DNA of 64,000 nucleotides, taken from CBDAPU01 sp965198875 (lineage in GTDB: Bacteria; Pseudomonadota; Gammaproteobacteria; Eutrophobiales; Eutrophobiaceae). Below are positions 10,233 to 19,875 of the stretch, one piece after another. Positions within the stretch are counted from its first letter, which is position 1, and every line of letters starts with the position of its first letter. The DNA is taken from assembly GCA_965198875.1 (NCBI GenBank), contig CBDAPU010000001.1, positions 1,736,001 to 1,800,000 on the forward strand, in the 5' to 3' direction. The translations under genes were made by a program, and so were the position numbers. The notes below the pieces were generated by a model. It was not told the DNA's origin and did not search any database. It saw nothing but the letters and a program-made list of their open reading frames with translations.

Positions 10233-10995
10233 TGCCCATATACGACCTTAATGACTCAGGTATTGAGCGTCTGCAAAAGACGACCTTTGCCGATCAAGGG
10301 ATTCGAGAACGACAGGATATACAGCGTTTGCTGAGGGATCCGATCGAAATCATTTCGGAAAAGACGATGCTGATCGCCGAGGAGTTTGGTGATTGGGACG
10401 CCAGCCGCAGGCGGGGCGATCTGCTTTGTATCGATAAAGAGGCCAACCTGGTTGTGGTTGAGCTGAAGCGTACGGAAGATGGCGGCCACCTGGAGCTACA
10501 GGCCATTCGATACAGCGCTATGATATCCACGATGACATTTGACCGGGTTGTCGAAGCCCGTAAATCGTTTCTAAATGCTATTGAATCGCACGATGATGCA
10601 CAGCAGAGGATCCTTGATTTCCTTGAGTAGGACGAACCAGATGAAGATTCTTTTGCGCAGAATGTTCGAATTGTTCTGGCGTCGACCGAGTTTTCAAAAG
10701 AATTGACCAGTGCAGTGTATGGCTCAACGATAAGGGAATTGATATTCGCTGCATCAAAATGGAGCCTTTCTATGACGGGCAAAGGATTCTCCTGGATATT
10801 CAGCAAGTAATTCCGCTTCCGGAAACTGAGCAGTTCCAGGTTCAGGTTCGTCAGAAGAAGCAGAAAGAGCAACAAGCTAGATCGTCTAATAGGGATTTTT
10901 CGAAATTCATCCTTTCTATCAACGGCCAGGAATATCCTCGATTAAACAAACGCAATCTTATGCGCCAACTCGTTAGTGTCGTAATTGAGGCGGTT
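10232..10995 (+). pseudogene. NucS-like PD-(D/E)XK endonuclease, broken
   Basis: Residues 1-132 (10232-10630) contain a PD-(D/E)XK-type core, RRGDLLCIDKEANLVVVELKR, as in NucS/DUF91-like nucleases. The frame ends at TAG (10628-10630), where the continuing sequence suggests a Trp codon (FLE-stop-DEPDEDSFAQ). A second lesion near 10720 shifts the frame; homologous coding then resumes (WLNDKGIDIRCIKMEPFYDG, then DIQQVIPLP and QEYPRLNKRNLMRQLVS). The protein identity ends at about 10993, where an inverted recombinase fragment begins. Coupling to brxL suggests it was once a BREX accessory nuclease. With a stop, a frameshift and a lost C-terminus it is very likely inactive. Confidence 0.75.
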
Positions 10996-11831
10996 AATCT
11001 CAATAAACCGATAGTCACGATCCGGTGTGTAGCCAATAAGAGTATACACCCGTACCAGGTTGCCAAAACGATAGCGGTACGCGCTGCTAGAGGGCATGTC
11101 ATCGCTTTCGTCAATCAGGACACCTGACAGCCAGCCTTTTTGCGAATGAAGGTCGCAGAGCTTTGCGAGTAGTGCTTCATCCGAGAGTTTTCGACTTCTC
11201 TCGGTAATGACGCCTTGCGCCATGTAGAAATAGCGAGGGTCTATGATTGGCTCGAATACAGCGTCTGCACGTACCCATTGGTCTGGATGATTCCTGACCC
11301 GCTACTTTTTCAGTTTGTTTGATGTGCGGTTAAAAACGTTGTTACCGATATATTTTTCATTGGTGAGAATCTGGTGCACTATACCCCTAGTCCATTTGCG
11401 CCCTAAATCCGTAGTTAAACCTTGCAGGTTGAGAGTATCAGCTATCTCACGTTTGCACATTTGATCTTCTACAAAGTGTCTGTAGATAGCATGTACGACC
11501 TTGATTTCGTCTTCGGGGCCAGGGACAAGCAAGAATGACTCTATCGGTTTTCAGGGGCTTATGTTCGCCTTGTTTGAGTATACTCTTTGCGTTGCCATGC
11601 TCATCAATCAGCATACGCCGGATTCCATATTCTGCTGGCCACCTTGCCGCAAGCCTTTCTCAATGAGCCGACATTGACCGGCAAATACCTTATTCGATAG
11701 CCGCGGCTGTATTCGCCGGACATCTCGCACTTAACGCCTTTGACTATCGCTGAGATAGGACTACCATCATCCTCAAATTGTTCAAGGACCAAGTTTTTCC
11801 ATTCCAAAGGGATGAAAAATTCGCCTCTCAA
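10995..11831 (-). pseudogene. Large serine recombinase fragment, degenerate
   Basis: Read on the minus strand, three pieces match the middle of large serine recombinases: QFEDDGSPISAIVKGVK (11.8-11.6 kb), then ICRRxLID-like RRMLIDEHGNAKS and TDRVILxPGPEDEIKVVHAI, then DLGRKWTRGIVHQILTNEKY and IDESDDMPSSSAYRYRFGNL. A 4-base duplication near 11525 shifts the frame. A TAG near 11301 replaces a Lys codon between FNRTSNKLKK and RVRNHPDQW. The N-terminal catalytic serine domain and about 200 C-terminal residues are missing. It lies head to head against the broken nuclease, so it marks an old rearrangement at the right edge of the BREX island. Confidence 0.75.
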
Positions 11832-11875
11832 TCGCTCACATTCTACAGGATGAATTCCCGGCTACGAGCTCTGCG

Positions 11876-12307
11876 ATGAGAATTATTGCTAAACGAATTC
11901 ATACAAACCCAAGGGGTGTGAAAAACTGGTATCAAGGAGAAGCGGTCCCAAATCTATCGCATTTCATTAGCTTGGCAAGTATTTCGCCATCATTGATGTG
12001 TTGGTTTCTTCGAATAACTGGTTATGTCGATTTGGCGCGACGGCTAGAACTCAAAACGGAAGGTGAAGTTCCCCCTGTGGGAGATATGGAATTCTGCTTT
12101 TATGGGATCATTTTTGATACTAAAAAGATCAGGGGCGGGCTGACTGGGCTGCAAAGCCTCAATCAGCGACAGGTCTGGTTTTACACAGAAGTGCACAAAG
12201 GGGATGAGCCTACGGCCCATAGTCATGCCCGCTATTGGGATATAGGTGTGGCCACAGCACGCAGAGATATAGCGCTCCTTGTTGATCTGGGGCTCATTCA
12301 TTATTAG
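11876..12307 (+). CDS. Putative HTH regulator of mobile-element type
   Basis: The protein has 143 residues. The N-terminal part (AKRIHTNPRGVKNWYQGEAV followed by PNLSHFISLA) has the spacing of an XRE-like helix-turn-helix (VKNWYxGxxxPxxxHLxxLA) seen in phage and island regulators. The C-terminal part (YWDIGVATARRDIALLVDLG) looks like a second DNA-binding helix pair. In-frame homologous-looking codons (LSIAHILQDEFPATSSA) extend upstream of the ATG to a TGA, so the original start has probably been lost to the recombinase rearrangement. Function is inferred only from the fold pattern. Confidence 0.45.
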   Translation: MRIIAKRIHTNPRGVKNWYQGEAVPNLSHFISLASISPSLMCWFLRITGYVDLARRLELKTEGEVPPVGDMEFCFYGIIFDTKKIRGGLTGLQSLNQRQVWFYTEVHKGDEPTAHSHARYWDIGVATARRDIALLVDLGLIHY

Positions 12308-12707
12308 CGGAGCGAAGAAAAATGATAGATATGTGGTGGGCTCAGAAGCCCAGTAGAACTTTGGTTAGTGTTTCGTTTAGGGTTCATCAAATATAGGTGT
12401 GTGGCTAATGAGCAATAGCTCTACAAAGAGCGCTCGCGTGCTTGAAAAATAAAGCCTTCGATTTTGCCGAAATGAACCTGATTTCTGTAAAAGGTTAAAA
12501 ATAAATGTAACTTTTTTTAGAGTTTGTCTGGTTATGGTATTTTCATGGTATTATCCATATTGTGATTTTTAACTCATTGAAAATAAAAAGAAAAAATGTC
12601 TTATTTGTAATCGAGTGGGAGTGAGTGATCTCACAGGGCAGGCTGTCTGCAAGGGATGATTGTGTTACTCTCACGCCATTCCCATCACAAACTGAGAGAC
12701 TGACGCC
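12308..12707 (+). other. Intergenic region upstream of mod, AT-rich, no gene seen
   Basis: No convincing coding sequence is present. It contains the inverted repeat GTGAGTGATCTCAC (12621-12634) and a repeated ATGGTATT pair (around 12536-12552), which could be operator or promoter elements for the restriction-modification operon that starts at 12708. This is only a positional suggestion. Confidence 0.3.
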
Positions 12708-15121
12708 ATGCACGAAGGCGCAAAAGAAAAACGTTTCCTGAACGAGTTGGAAACCCTGTTCACCGGCGCTGACGTGGAAGGTGATTCCGGCTTTGTCAAT
12801 CTCATGCGCATGAAGCGCGCGTATTTCCGCTCCATTCGCCCGCAACTGATGGCACGGATTGACCGGTGGGCGGAAAAACACACCGCCTTCCGTGAAGAGC
12901 TTTTCGGCAAACTCTACACCTTCTTCCACCGCTATTTCTGCGAAAGCGGCTCGATCTACTTCCGCCACCTGCCGGCGTTCGCCAAAACCTACGAGCGGGT
13001 GTATGCAGACGGCCAGGATGTCACCCTGTCATGGAAAACCCGGATGCTCTATTACGTCAAATCCGATGTGCTGGTGCGCTCCATGCCGGTCGAATTGAGC
13101 GAAGAGGGCAAGCCGTACAACACCAGACGGTTTTATTTTGACGCTTAACCGAAGAGGCGCTGGACAAGGCCATCGCCGTGTTCCGCCGTCAGACCGAAGC
13201 CGACTTTTTCATCAACAAAGACGCCAAGGTCTTTCTGCGCGAGCAGTTTGACTTGTGGGCCTATCAATACATCTTCTCCGAAGAGACACTCTTTGAAGAG
13301 AAGCGCATCAAACAACTGCAGGCGATAAAGCACACCGCCTATGACATTATTGACTTCATCGCCCAGTTTGAAGATGAGCTCAGGCGGGTGTGGGAAAAAC
13401 CCAAGTTTGTCCGCAACGTCCACTACGTCGTCACGCTGGATAAACTGGGCGACAACACCCTGGACAACATTGCCAGGCACAAAGGCGTGAAGGCACAGAT
13501 TAAAGAGTGGCGCGCACTCGGCATGGTGGATGATGCGTTTTCCATGCAGAGCCTCTTCAACGGGCAAGGAAACTTGTACAGAAAAAACGGCACGGGCGAT
13601 GATTATAAATATCTGCCGCTGGATACAAAACACTTCAAATCTCTGGAGCCGGACATCCTGAACGACCTGGGCAATCTGGATGAGGCGCTGGACGGCGAGC
13701 TGGTACACAGCGAAAACTGGCAGGCGCTGAATACTCTTCAGAGACGCTATCGGGAAAAGGTGAAGTGTATCTATATTGATCCGCCTTATAATACCGGCAG
13801 CGATGGATTTATTTATAAAGATGGCTACCAACATAGTGGCTGGTTGGCAATGTTAAACAGTCGGCTAATTCAAGCTAAAACAACATTAAATAATGATGGG
13901 GTAATCTTTATTTCTATTGATGACAATGAACAAGCGAAATTAAAGATGTTATGCGATAGTATTTTTGATCAGAATAACTATGTCGGCGACATTATCAGAA
14001 AAACAAAATCAACAACAAATGACGCAAAGAGTGGTTTTAACATACAACACGAAAGCTGTTTAATTTATGGAAAAGACAAGAAAAATGTTTTGTTGCAAGA
14101 CGATAAAAAAGATTTTTCAAAATACACAAACCCAGACAATGACACTGCGGGCGCTTGGATTATCACTGATCCAAGCGCCCGCACAGGAAATGTTCGCTTT
14201 CCTATAGAAAACCCTTATACAGGCAGAATAGATTATCCGCCCAAAGGACGTTGTTGGGGGTTTTCCAAAGAAAGTTATAAGAAACACGTAGAAAGTGGAA
14301 AAATAAAATTTAAACAAGAGCATGGTGAAAAAGAGAGAGGATTTATTTACAAAAGGTATTTATCAGAAGTAAAAAGTGATCACCATCAAGTAAACAGCTT
14401 ATTTTCAATAGAAAATATCTATATGAATCAAGCTGCCACAAAGGAAGGTAATGATCTATTTCATGAAAGTATGATGCATTATCCAAAACCAGTCATTTTT
14501 TTGAAAAAAATTATTGCGTGTGCATGTGACTACAAAGGCATAATCCTCGACTACTTCGCCGGTTCCGGCACCACCGCCCATGCGGTGATCAATCTTAATC
14601 GGGAAGACGGCGGCAGGCGAAAATACCTGCTGATAGAAATGGGCGAGTATTTTCATACCGTGCTACTGCCGCGCATTAAAAAAATCATCTATTCAAAAGA
14701 CTGGAAAGACGGCAGGCCAGTCTCCCATGAAGGTAGCAGCCATTTTCTAAAGTACTACACTTTAGAGCAATACGAAGAAACATTGAGGAAATCCCATTAT
14801 GAAGATGGTGAGCAACTGGAGTTGGACAGCACAAAATCCCCGTTTGAGCAATATGTTTTTTTCGCCGATGACAAACTTGGCGGAGCCGTCAAGGCGCAGA
14901 AAAACGGCAAGCTGAAAATCAACCTGCAAGGGCTTTATAAAGACATCGACATTGGCGAGTCACTCGCCAACATCCTCGGCAAAACCATCCGCAAACGCAC
15001 GGCGGACAGCGTCACCTTCAGCGACAACACAACGGAGAAAACCAACCCCGCCAACATGACCGAAAAAGAAAAACAGCATTTTATATCCTTGATAAAACCT
15101 TACCTTTGGTGGGGGGAGTGA
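12708..15121 (+). pseudogene. mod: Type III restriction-modification methyltransferase Mod, frameshifted
   Basis: Mod is the modification and DNA-recognition subunit of a type III system. The first part (12708 to about 13144, ending RRFYFDA) and the second part (from about 13145, LTEEALDKAIAVFRR) are in different frames; one missing base near 13145 explains this. The corrected length is about 800 residues. The catalytic motif DPPY (CIYIDPPYNTGSDGF) precedes the SAM motif FAGSGTT (LDYFAGSGTTAHAV), the order of beta-class N6-adenine methyltransferases. The segment between them (about 13.8-14.5 kb) is clearly more AT-rich than its flanks, as expected for a swapped target-recognition domain. The res gene follows after three small genes. 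Confidence 0.88.
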
Positions 15122-15209
15122 GAGGAGATGAGTCAGTAGACTTGAGCATGATTTTTTGAAGATTTCACCTACAATGGTAAAATAAATTTTACAGAGAGGA
15201 GAGAGAAGC

Positions 15210-15362
15210 ATGAATATAGACAAAAACAGAGATGTTGTCCAAGTTAAAAACCCTCGTTCGAATAGATATGTAAAAATTGATCGTTCCAATGGCCGAATTG
15301 TATCCCATAAAAAAACAACGGGGCCATACAAAGGTATTCCGGTAGCACGCAAGAAAAAATGA
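15210..15362 (+). CDS. Small basic protein, unknown function
   Basis: This 50-residue, strongly basic protein contains VVQVKNPRSNRYVKIDRSNG and ends in ARKKK. It has a very good ribosome-binding site (AGAGAGGAGAGAGAAG just upstream of the ATG). Its stop overlaps the start of the next gene (ATGA), which indicates translational coupling to the deoxyribosyltransferase-like protein. It could be an antidote, adaptor or nucleic-acid-binding partner of that protein; no function is established from the sequence. Confidence 0.65.
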   Translation: MNIDKNRDVVQVKNPRSNRYVKIDRSNGRIVSHKKTTGPYKGIPVARKKK

Positions 15363-16000
15363 TCATCTACAGCCCTATGGATGGGGACGCACTCACTACG
15401 TCAATACGTAGCAACCCAAAACATTGTTTTCTCATGACTCGTTTAGGGCAGCCTGTGCCAAAGATGGTTAAAGCGATGCGAACAGAGATAACTAATTGTT
15501 GTAAAAACATCGATTATACAATTGTAGATGCAGCTACTAAAATTACAGGTAGGGACTTCCTGATCAAAATTTGGAAGCAAATTGCAGCTTCTCCGCTTGT
15601 GGCGGGTATCGTGCATGAAGATATTCCAGCTTCTACTCAAGCAAATATCTATTATGAATTAGGAATCGCTCAAGCTCTGGGAAAAGAAACAGTAATCGTT
15701 AAAAGTCCAAAAGCGAAGGTTCCTTCTGATCTTGTTAGAACAGAATATATTGAATTTAATGGCCAATTCAACTCAAAATTTTCTACTTACTTAAACGGCC
15801 TCTGTAGCCAAGCTGAACATTACGAGCTAGTAGCAGAGCAGCTTGACAGAAACCCTATTTTAGCAATTGACTATTTAAGACGTGCTTACTTAATAACTGG
15901 CGATAAAAAACTTCGGACAAAGGCTAAGACGGTACTTAAAAATTCAGGAATCGAAAACCGTGCTAAAAATAGTGTAGAGCTGCTCGTTGCCAGTTTTTAG
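15359..16000 (+). CDS. Nucleoside-deoxyribosyltransferase/TIR-like protein, possible effector
   Basis: The protein has 213 residues. The N-terminal ~130 residues look like the Rossmann-like fold shared by nucleoside 2-deoxyribosyltransferases and TIR-like nucleotide hydrolases: CFLMTRLGQ, then a helix, YTIVDAATKITGRDFLIKIW, SPLVAGIV and the characteristic ANIYYELGIAQALGKETVIV, whose glutamate is the likely catalytic residue. The C-terminal ~70 residues are helical with a short TPR-like look (PILAIDYLRRAYLITGDKKL). It is coupled to the small basic protein upstream and lies between mod and res. Domains of this kind act as nucleotide- or NAD-targeting effectors in other defence systems; that role here is inference. 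Confidence 0.6.
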   Translation: MIIYSPMDGDALTTSIRSNPKHCFLMTRLGQPVPKMVKAMRTEITNCCKNIDYTIVDAATKITGRDFLIKIWKQIAASPLVAGIVHEDIPASTQANIYYELGIAQALGKETVIVKSPKAKVPSDLVRTEYIEFNGQFNSKFSTYLNGLCSQAEHYELVAEQLDRNPILAIDYLRRAYLITGDKKLRTKAKTVLKNSGIENRAKNSVELLVASF

Positions 16001-16040
16001 GCTTAAAAGATTATAAAGGGCACCTCTAAAGTAAAAAGAC

Positions 16041-16241
16041 ATGACTGACAAATATAAAAAAGCTATAGATGAGGCGGAAAGTTCTATTGAACCCAAGCGT
16101 ATTGAAAGGGCTAAAGAGGTGCAAAATAAAATTGATGATCTTAAGTCTCGGGGCCTATTAAGAAAACAGGAATATAAATCTTTTGCCACATCGGGTTTTG
16201 GAGAACAGAACTATGTCAGAAACAAACTAAAAAACTGCTGA
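16041..16241 (+). CDS. Small charged helical protein, unknown function
   Basis: This 66-residue protein is rich in Lys and Glu and predicted helical (KYKKAIDEAESSIEPKRIER, then AKEVQNKIDDLKSRGLLRKQ). It ends shortly before res (15-bp gap) and starts 40 bp after the deoxyribosyltransferase-like gene on the same strand. The ribosome-binding site is weak. It may be an antitoxin-like partner of its neighbour, but nothing in the sequence proves this. Confidence 0.5.
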   Translation: MTDKYKKAIDEAESSIEPKRIERAKEVQNKIDDLKSRGLLRKQEYKSFATSGFGEQNYVRNKLKNC

Positions 16242-16256
16242 TAAAAACGGTTTTCA

Positions 16257-19193
16257 ATGACCCCAAGCCTTGAATCCCTAACCCAATCCCTCAACTACGG
16301 CGAGCTGCCGGAAACCTGGCGTGTTCCTGAAATAGAACACTTCTCCCCTGAAAAAACGCTGTACGACTATCAAACGGACGCTTTGAGAAATGCCGCCCGT
16401 GCGCTGTATCTGTATTACGGCAAAGCGCATGACTGGTGTTTGCATGAGCCTGCATCGATAAACCACAATCGCAAGCAACATTTATATGGCTTGTATGACC
16501 GTGCCGATTTTACCGACATAAAAAAATACGAAACCCGAGCCGATAAAAATAACCATACACAACAGCCGGTGTTCCGCATTCTCGACCGTTACTTTCCCTC
16601 ATTTAACGAGGCCATCCCCTATCATCACCTCATCAACCGCATGTGTTTCTGGATGGCCACCGGCAGTGGTAAAACGCTGGTCATGGTGAAGCTGATTGAG
16701 TATCTGCATGGCCTGATCAAACACCGGGAAATTCCACCGCATAACCTGCTTGTGCTGGCGCCGAGCGATACGCTGCTCAGGCAGATCCGACACACTGTGA
16801 ATGAATTTAATCGTCGCTCTCTGCATATTGAGCTTGTACCCTTGCGCGATATTCATCGCCCAAGACAGGGCCAACTGGGGGAGACCATCAGGGTGTACTA
16901 TCACCGCAGCGACAACATTGCCGATGTGCAAAAAGATGCGCTGACCGATTACCGCATCTATGAGAACGATGGCAAGTGGTATGTGCTGCTGGATGAGGCG
17001 CACAAGGGCGGCAAGGAAAACTCCAAGCGCCAGGCCTATTATGCCGTGATGGCGCGGCAGGGGTTTCTGTTTAATTTTTCCGCCACCTTCACCGATGCCG
17101 AAGACATTGCCACGACCGTCAAAAAGTACAACCTGGAAGCGTTCATAAAAAACGGCCATGGCAAAAATATTTATCTCAATCAAAGCGAATACACCGCCTT
17201 TAAAAGCAATAACGAAGAGATAAACCTGAAGGACCGACAGGAGATTGTATTGCAGTCCCTGATCACCCTTGCCTTCCTGTCCCGTCGGGTGGACTGTCTA
17301 CGCCGGCAAACCGGCCTGGCCGAGTTATATCATGCGCCGCTGATGCTGACCCTGGTCAATTCGGTCAACACCGTGGAAAACGATCTGCTGGCATTTTTCC
17401 AAACCCTGCGCGAGATTGCCGGCGGTGAGATTGATCAGCAGTTTTTTGCCGAGGTAAAACAACGGCTGATCAATAACTGGCGAGATGGAACGCTCCTGTT
17501 CGGGGAACATGACGCCGGTATCGATGCAGATGATACAGCACGGATTCGGACAATCACCATCAGCGATTTACGCCGGGCGGTATTCGCCGGTAGCAAACAA
17601 GGCGCCATCGAAGTGATACGCAGTACCGACAAAAGAGAGCTGGCCTTGCAGATCAAAAATGCCGATGCGCCCTTTGCGCTGATCCGCATCGGCGATACAT
17701 CAAAATGGCGAAAGGATATTCTCGCCGGCTATGAAGAGACCCGGGCATTGCAGGAAACCGCATTCTTTGACGCACTGGAGAGCAGTCCGATCAAAATTCT
17801 CATGGGCTCGCGCTCATTTTTTGAAAGCTGGGATTCAAATCGCCCTAACGTCATTAACTTTATCAATATCGGCGGAATAGACGCAGAAAAGTTTGTGGTG
17901 CAGTCGGTGGGGCGAGGCGTACGTATTGAGCCCTTGCCGGGCAAGCGCCGCCGCCTTGCTTCTCTCGATACCCAGTTGAACGCCGAGCAACAAGCCCTGA
18001 TTAAGAAAATCGATCTGCCGGTCCAACCGGTGGAAACCCTGTTTCTGTTCGCCACCAACCGCAAGGCCATCAAGGCCGTGCTGGCGGGATTGGAAGGGGA
18101 AAAAACAGCGGCCTTGATCACTCTGGAAGGCTTTGAGAAAGCAGACGCACCGCTTATCGGCGAGAAGGCCATGCCACTTTTGATCCCTGAATATAAGGAT
18201 GCCGGACGAGCCGTCAACAAGCACCCCTTTACCATGAGCCAAAACACAAAGGATCGGCTTCGGGCATGGTTTCAGCGAACATCGGATGCGGTGCTTGTGA
18301 TCAGGGACGGGCTGGACTTATCCCGGGTGAGCGAGTTGCGTGCTATGGCTGTGGTCGGCAATAACAAGGGCATAAAAATTGAGCCGGATAAAGAGTACGC
18401 ATCGCTGCCTTTTTTGCAGGCGCGTCTTACCTCCCACCTTGACAAAACGGCGAAACAGGCCAGAGGCGTACGCAGCATTGTCGATGATGACATTGTGCAT
18501 TTTCGACAGATTCGCGTGCAATCCGATCATGCCGATAGACTTCAGCAGATCATTGATCAGGTGAAGCAGGGCAGGCCATCCGATGACGACATAAGCCGAC
18601 TGGCCGACCAGCTTGCCGCAAAAGAGATAACACGAGAGGAGTTTGACAGGAGATCCACTGGCAAAAACGAGGATATGTTCAAAGATTTGACCATCAAAAA
18701 GCTGGCCAGCCATTACTATCTGCCGGTTGTGCTGGGCGATGAGAAGGCCAACTACATACAGCACATCATCAACATTAAAAGCGAAGTGCGTTTTCTGCAA
18801 GCACTGGAAGCATGCTTACAACAAAACAAGCCACGGTGGGACGGCTGGATGTTCAGCAAGATTGATGAGTCATTGGATGATGTGCACATGCCTTACTATG
18901 ATGAGGATAAAAACACCTACCGCCGCTTCCTGCCGGATTTTGTGTTCTGGATGTGTCGGGAGGATACCTATCGCATTGTGTTTGTTGACCCTAAGGGCGA
19001 TGCCCATAGCGATGCTTATCGTAAAATTGATGGCTACAAAAAACTGTTTGTTGAAAACGGCAAAGTCCGCCGATTCAAACACGGAAAACATGAGGTCTCC
19101 GTCCATCTTCTGTACTACAACCCCGGATCCCGTCCACTGGATGAATACACACATTTCTGGATGAGTAGCCCCCAAGCCATATTTAATGAATGA
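16257..19193 (+). CDS. res: Type III restriction enzyme Res subunit (helicase-nuclease)
   Basis: This 978-residue superfamily 2 helicase has Walker A MATGSGKT (residues ~133-140) and the DEAH box VLLDEAHKGG, followed by motif III-like FNFSATF and motif VI-like VVQSVGRGVR. A C-terminal PD-(D/E)XK nuclease follows, PDFVFWM...IVFVDPKGD. Type III Res cleaves DNA after translocation or diffusion between two Mod-recognised sites. The frame is intact although mod is frameshifted, so restriction without modification would be predicted if the mod lesion were real; this supports a sequence error or inactivity of the complex. The gene ends 8 bp inside tadA. Confidence 0.93.
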   Translation: MTPSLESLTQSLNYGELPETWRVPEIEHFSPEKTLYDYQTDALRNAARALYLYYGKAHDWCLHEPASINHNRKQHLYGLYDRADFTDIKKYETRADKNNHTQQPVFRILDRYFPSFNEAIPYHHLINRMCFWMATGSGKTLVMVKLIEYLHGLIKHREIPPHNLLVLAPSDTLLRQIRHTVNEFNRRSLHIELVPLRDIHRPRQGQLGETIRVYYHRSDNIADVQKDALTDYRIYENDGKWYVLLDEAHKGGKENSKRQAYYAVMARQGFLFNFSATFTDAEDIATTVKKYNLEAFIKNGHGKNIYLNQSEYTAFKSNNEEINLKDRQEIVLQSLITLAFLSRRVDCLRRQTGLAELYHAPLMLTLVNSVNTVENDLLAFFQTLREIAGGEIDQQFFAEVKQRLINNWRDGTLLFGEHDAGIDADDTARIRTITISDLRRAVFAGSKQGAIEVIRSTDKRELALQIKNADAPFALIRIGDTSKWRKDILAGYEETRALQETAFFDALESSPIKILMGSRSFFESWDSNRPNVINFINIGGIDAEKFVVQSVGRGVRIEPLPGKRRRLASLDTQLNAEQQALIKKIDLPVQPVETLFLFATNRKAIKAVLAGLEGEKTAALITLEGFEKADAPLIGEKAMPLLIPEYKDAGRAVNKHPFTMSQNTKDRLRAWFQRTSDAVLVIRDGLDLSRVSELRAMAVVGNNKGIKIEPDKEYASLPFLQARLTSHLDKTAKQARGVRSIVDDDIVHFRQIRVQSDHADRLQQIIDQVKQGRPSDDDISRLADQLAAKEITREEFDRRSTGKNEDMFKDLTIKKLASHYYLPVVLGDEKANYIQHIINIKSEVRFLQALEACLQQNKPRWDGWMFSKIDESLDDVHMPYYDEDKNTYRRFLPDFVFWMCREDTYRIVFVDPKGDAHSDAYRKIDGYKKLFVENGKVRRFKHGKHEVSVHLLYYNPGSRPLDEYTHFWMSSPQAIFNE

Positions 19194-19632
19194 CGAGCAC
19201 TGGATGTGTGAGGCGATCACCCTGGCGTACAAGGCCGAGGCGCAGGGAGAGGTGCCGGTCGGGGCGGTGGTCGTGATGAGTGGTGAGTGTGTTGGCGAAG
19301 GCTGGAATCAGTCCATCCGTCAATGTGATCCTTCCGCCCATGCCGAGATCATCGCGCTTCGGGAAGCAGCCGAAAGACTTCAAAATTATAGACTCCCTGA
19401 TACCACGCTTTACGTCACCCTGGAGCCCTGCGCCATGTGCGCCGGCGCCATTCTCCACGCCAGGATTGCTCGTGTGGTGTTCGGGGCTTATGATCCCAAA
19501 GCAGGCGCAGCGGACAGCGTCTTTCCCCTATTGGGAACACACAAATTAAACCATCGTGTAGTCGTTGAAGCCGGCCTGATGGAGGAGAAGTGTTCGACAC
19601 TATTAAAGACCTTCTTTGAAAAAAGGCGCTAA
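19186..19632 (+). CDS. tadA: tRNA-specific adenosine deaminase TadA
   Basis: TadA converts A34 to inosine in tRNA-Arg(ACG). The 148-residue protein has the zinc-binding and catalytic signatures SAHAEIIAL and EPCAMCAGAIL of the cytidine-deaminase fold. The ATG at 19186 lies inside the end of res (8-bp overlap). This is odd for a core gene following a restriction gene and implies that its native promoter may be inside res or lost. Length and motifs are normal. Confidence 0.96.
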   Translation: MNDEHWMCEAITLAYKAEAQGEVPVGAVVVMSGECVGEGWNQSIRQCDPSAHAEIIALREAAERLQNYRLPDTTLYVTLEPCAMCAGAILHARIARVVFGAYDPKAGAADSVFPLLGTHKLNHRVVVEAGLMEEKCSTLLKTFFEKRR

Positions 19633-19875
19633 TACCGGCGGATCGCTCAAGCAGGTTCATCCGAAGATGAGGCCGCGCACGATGCGACTCGCTTGCGTCT
19701 GTCTGTCGGGCATGCGGGGATGCGCGCACCAGGCGAGTGTTGTCAGCGCATGATGGTCAGGCACAAGGTGGACGGTTGCGGTGCCGGCGAGGTCGTCATG
19801 GTGATGTTCGGGCAATCTCATGGCCGTATTCTGGCCGACAGTCACAGCTAGTCGGGCACTTTGGCATTTTTAGCT

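Noticed and set aside
13145..13834. 229-codon minus-strand frame over mod
   Set aside because: Shadow frame; the plus strand encodes conserved methyltransferase sequence ending in the DPPY motif.
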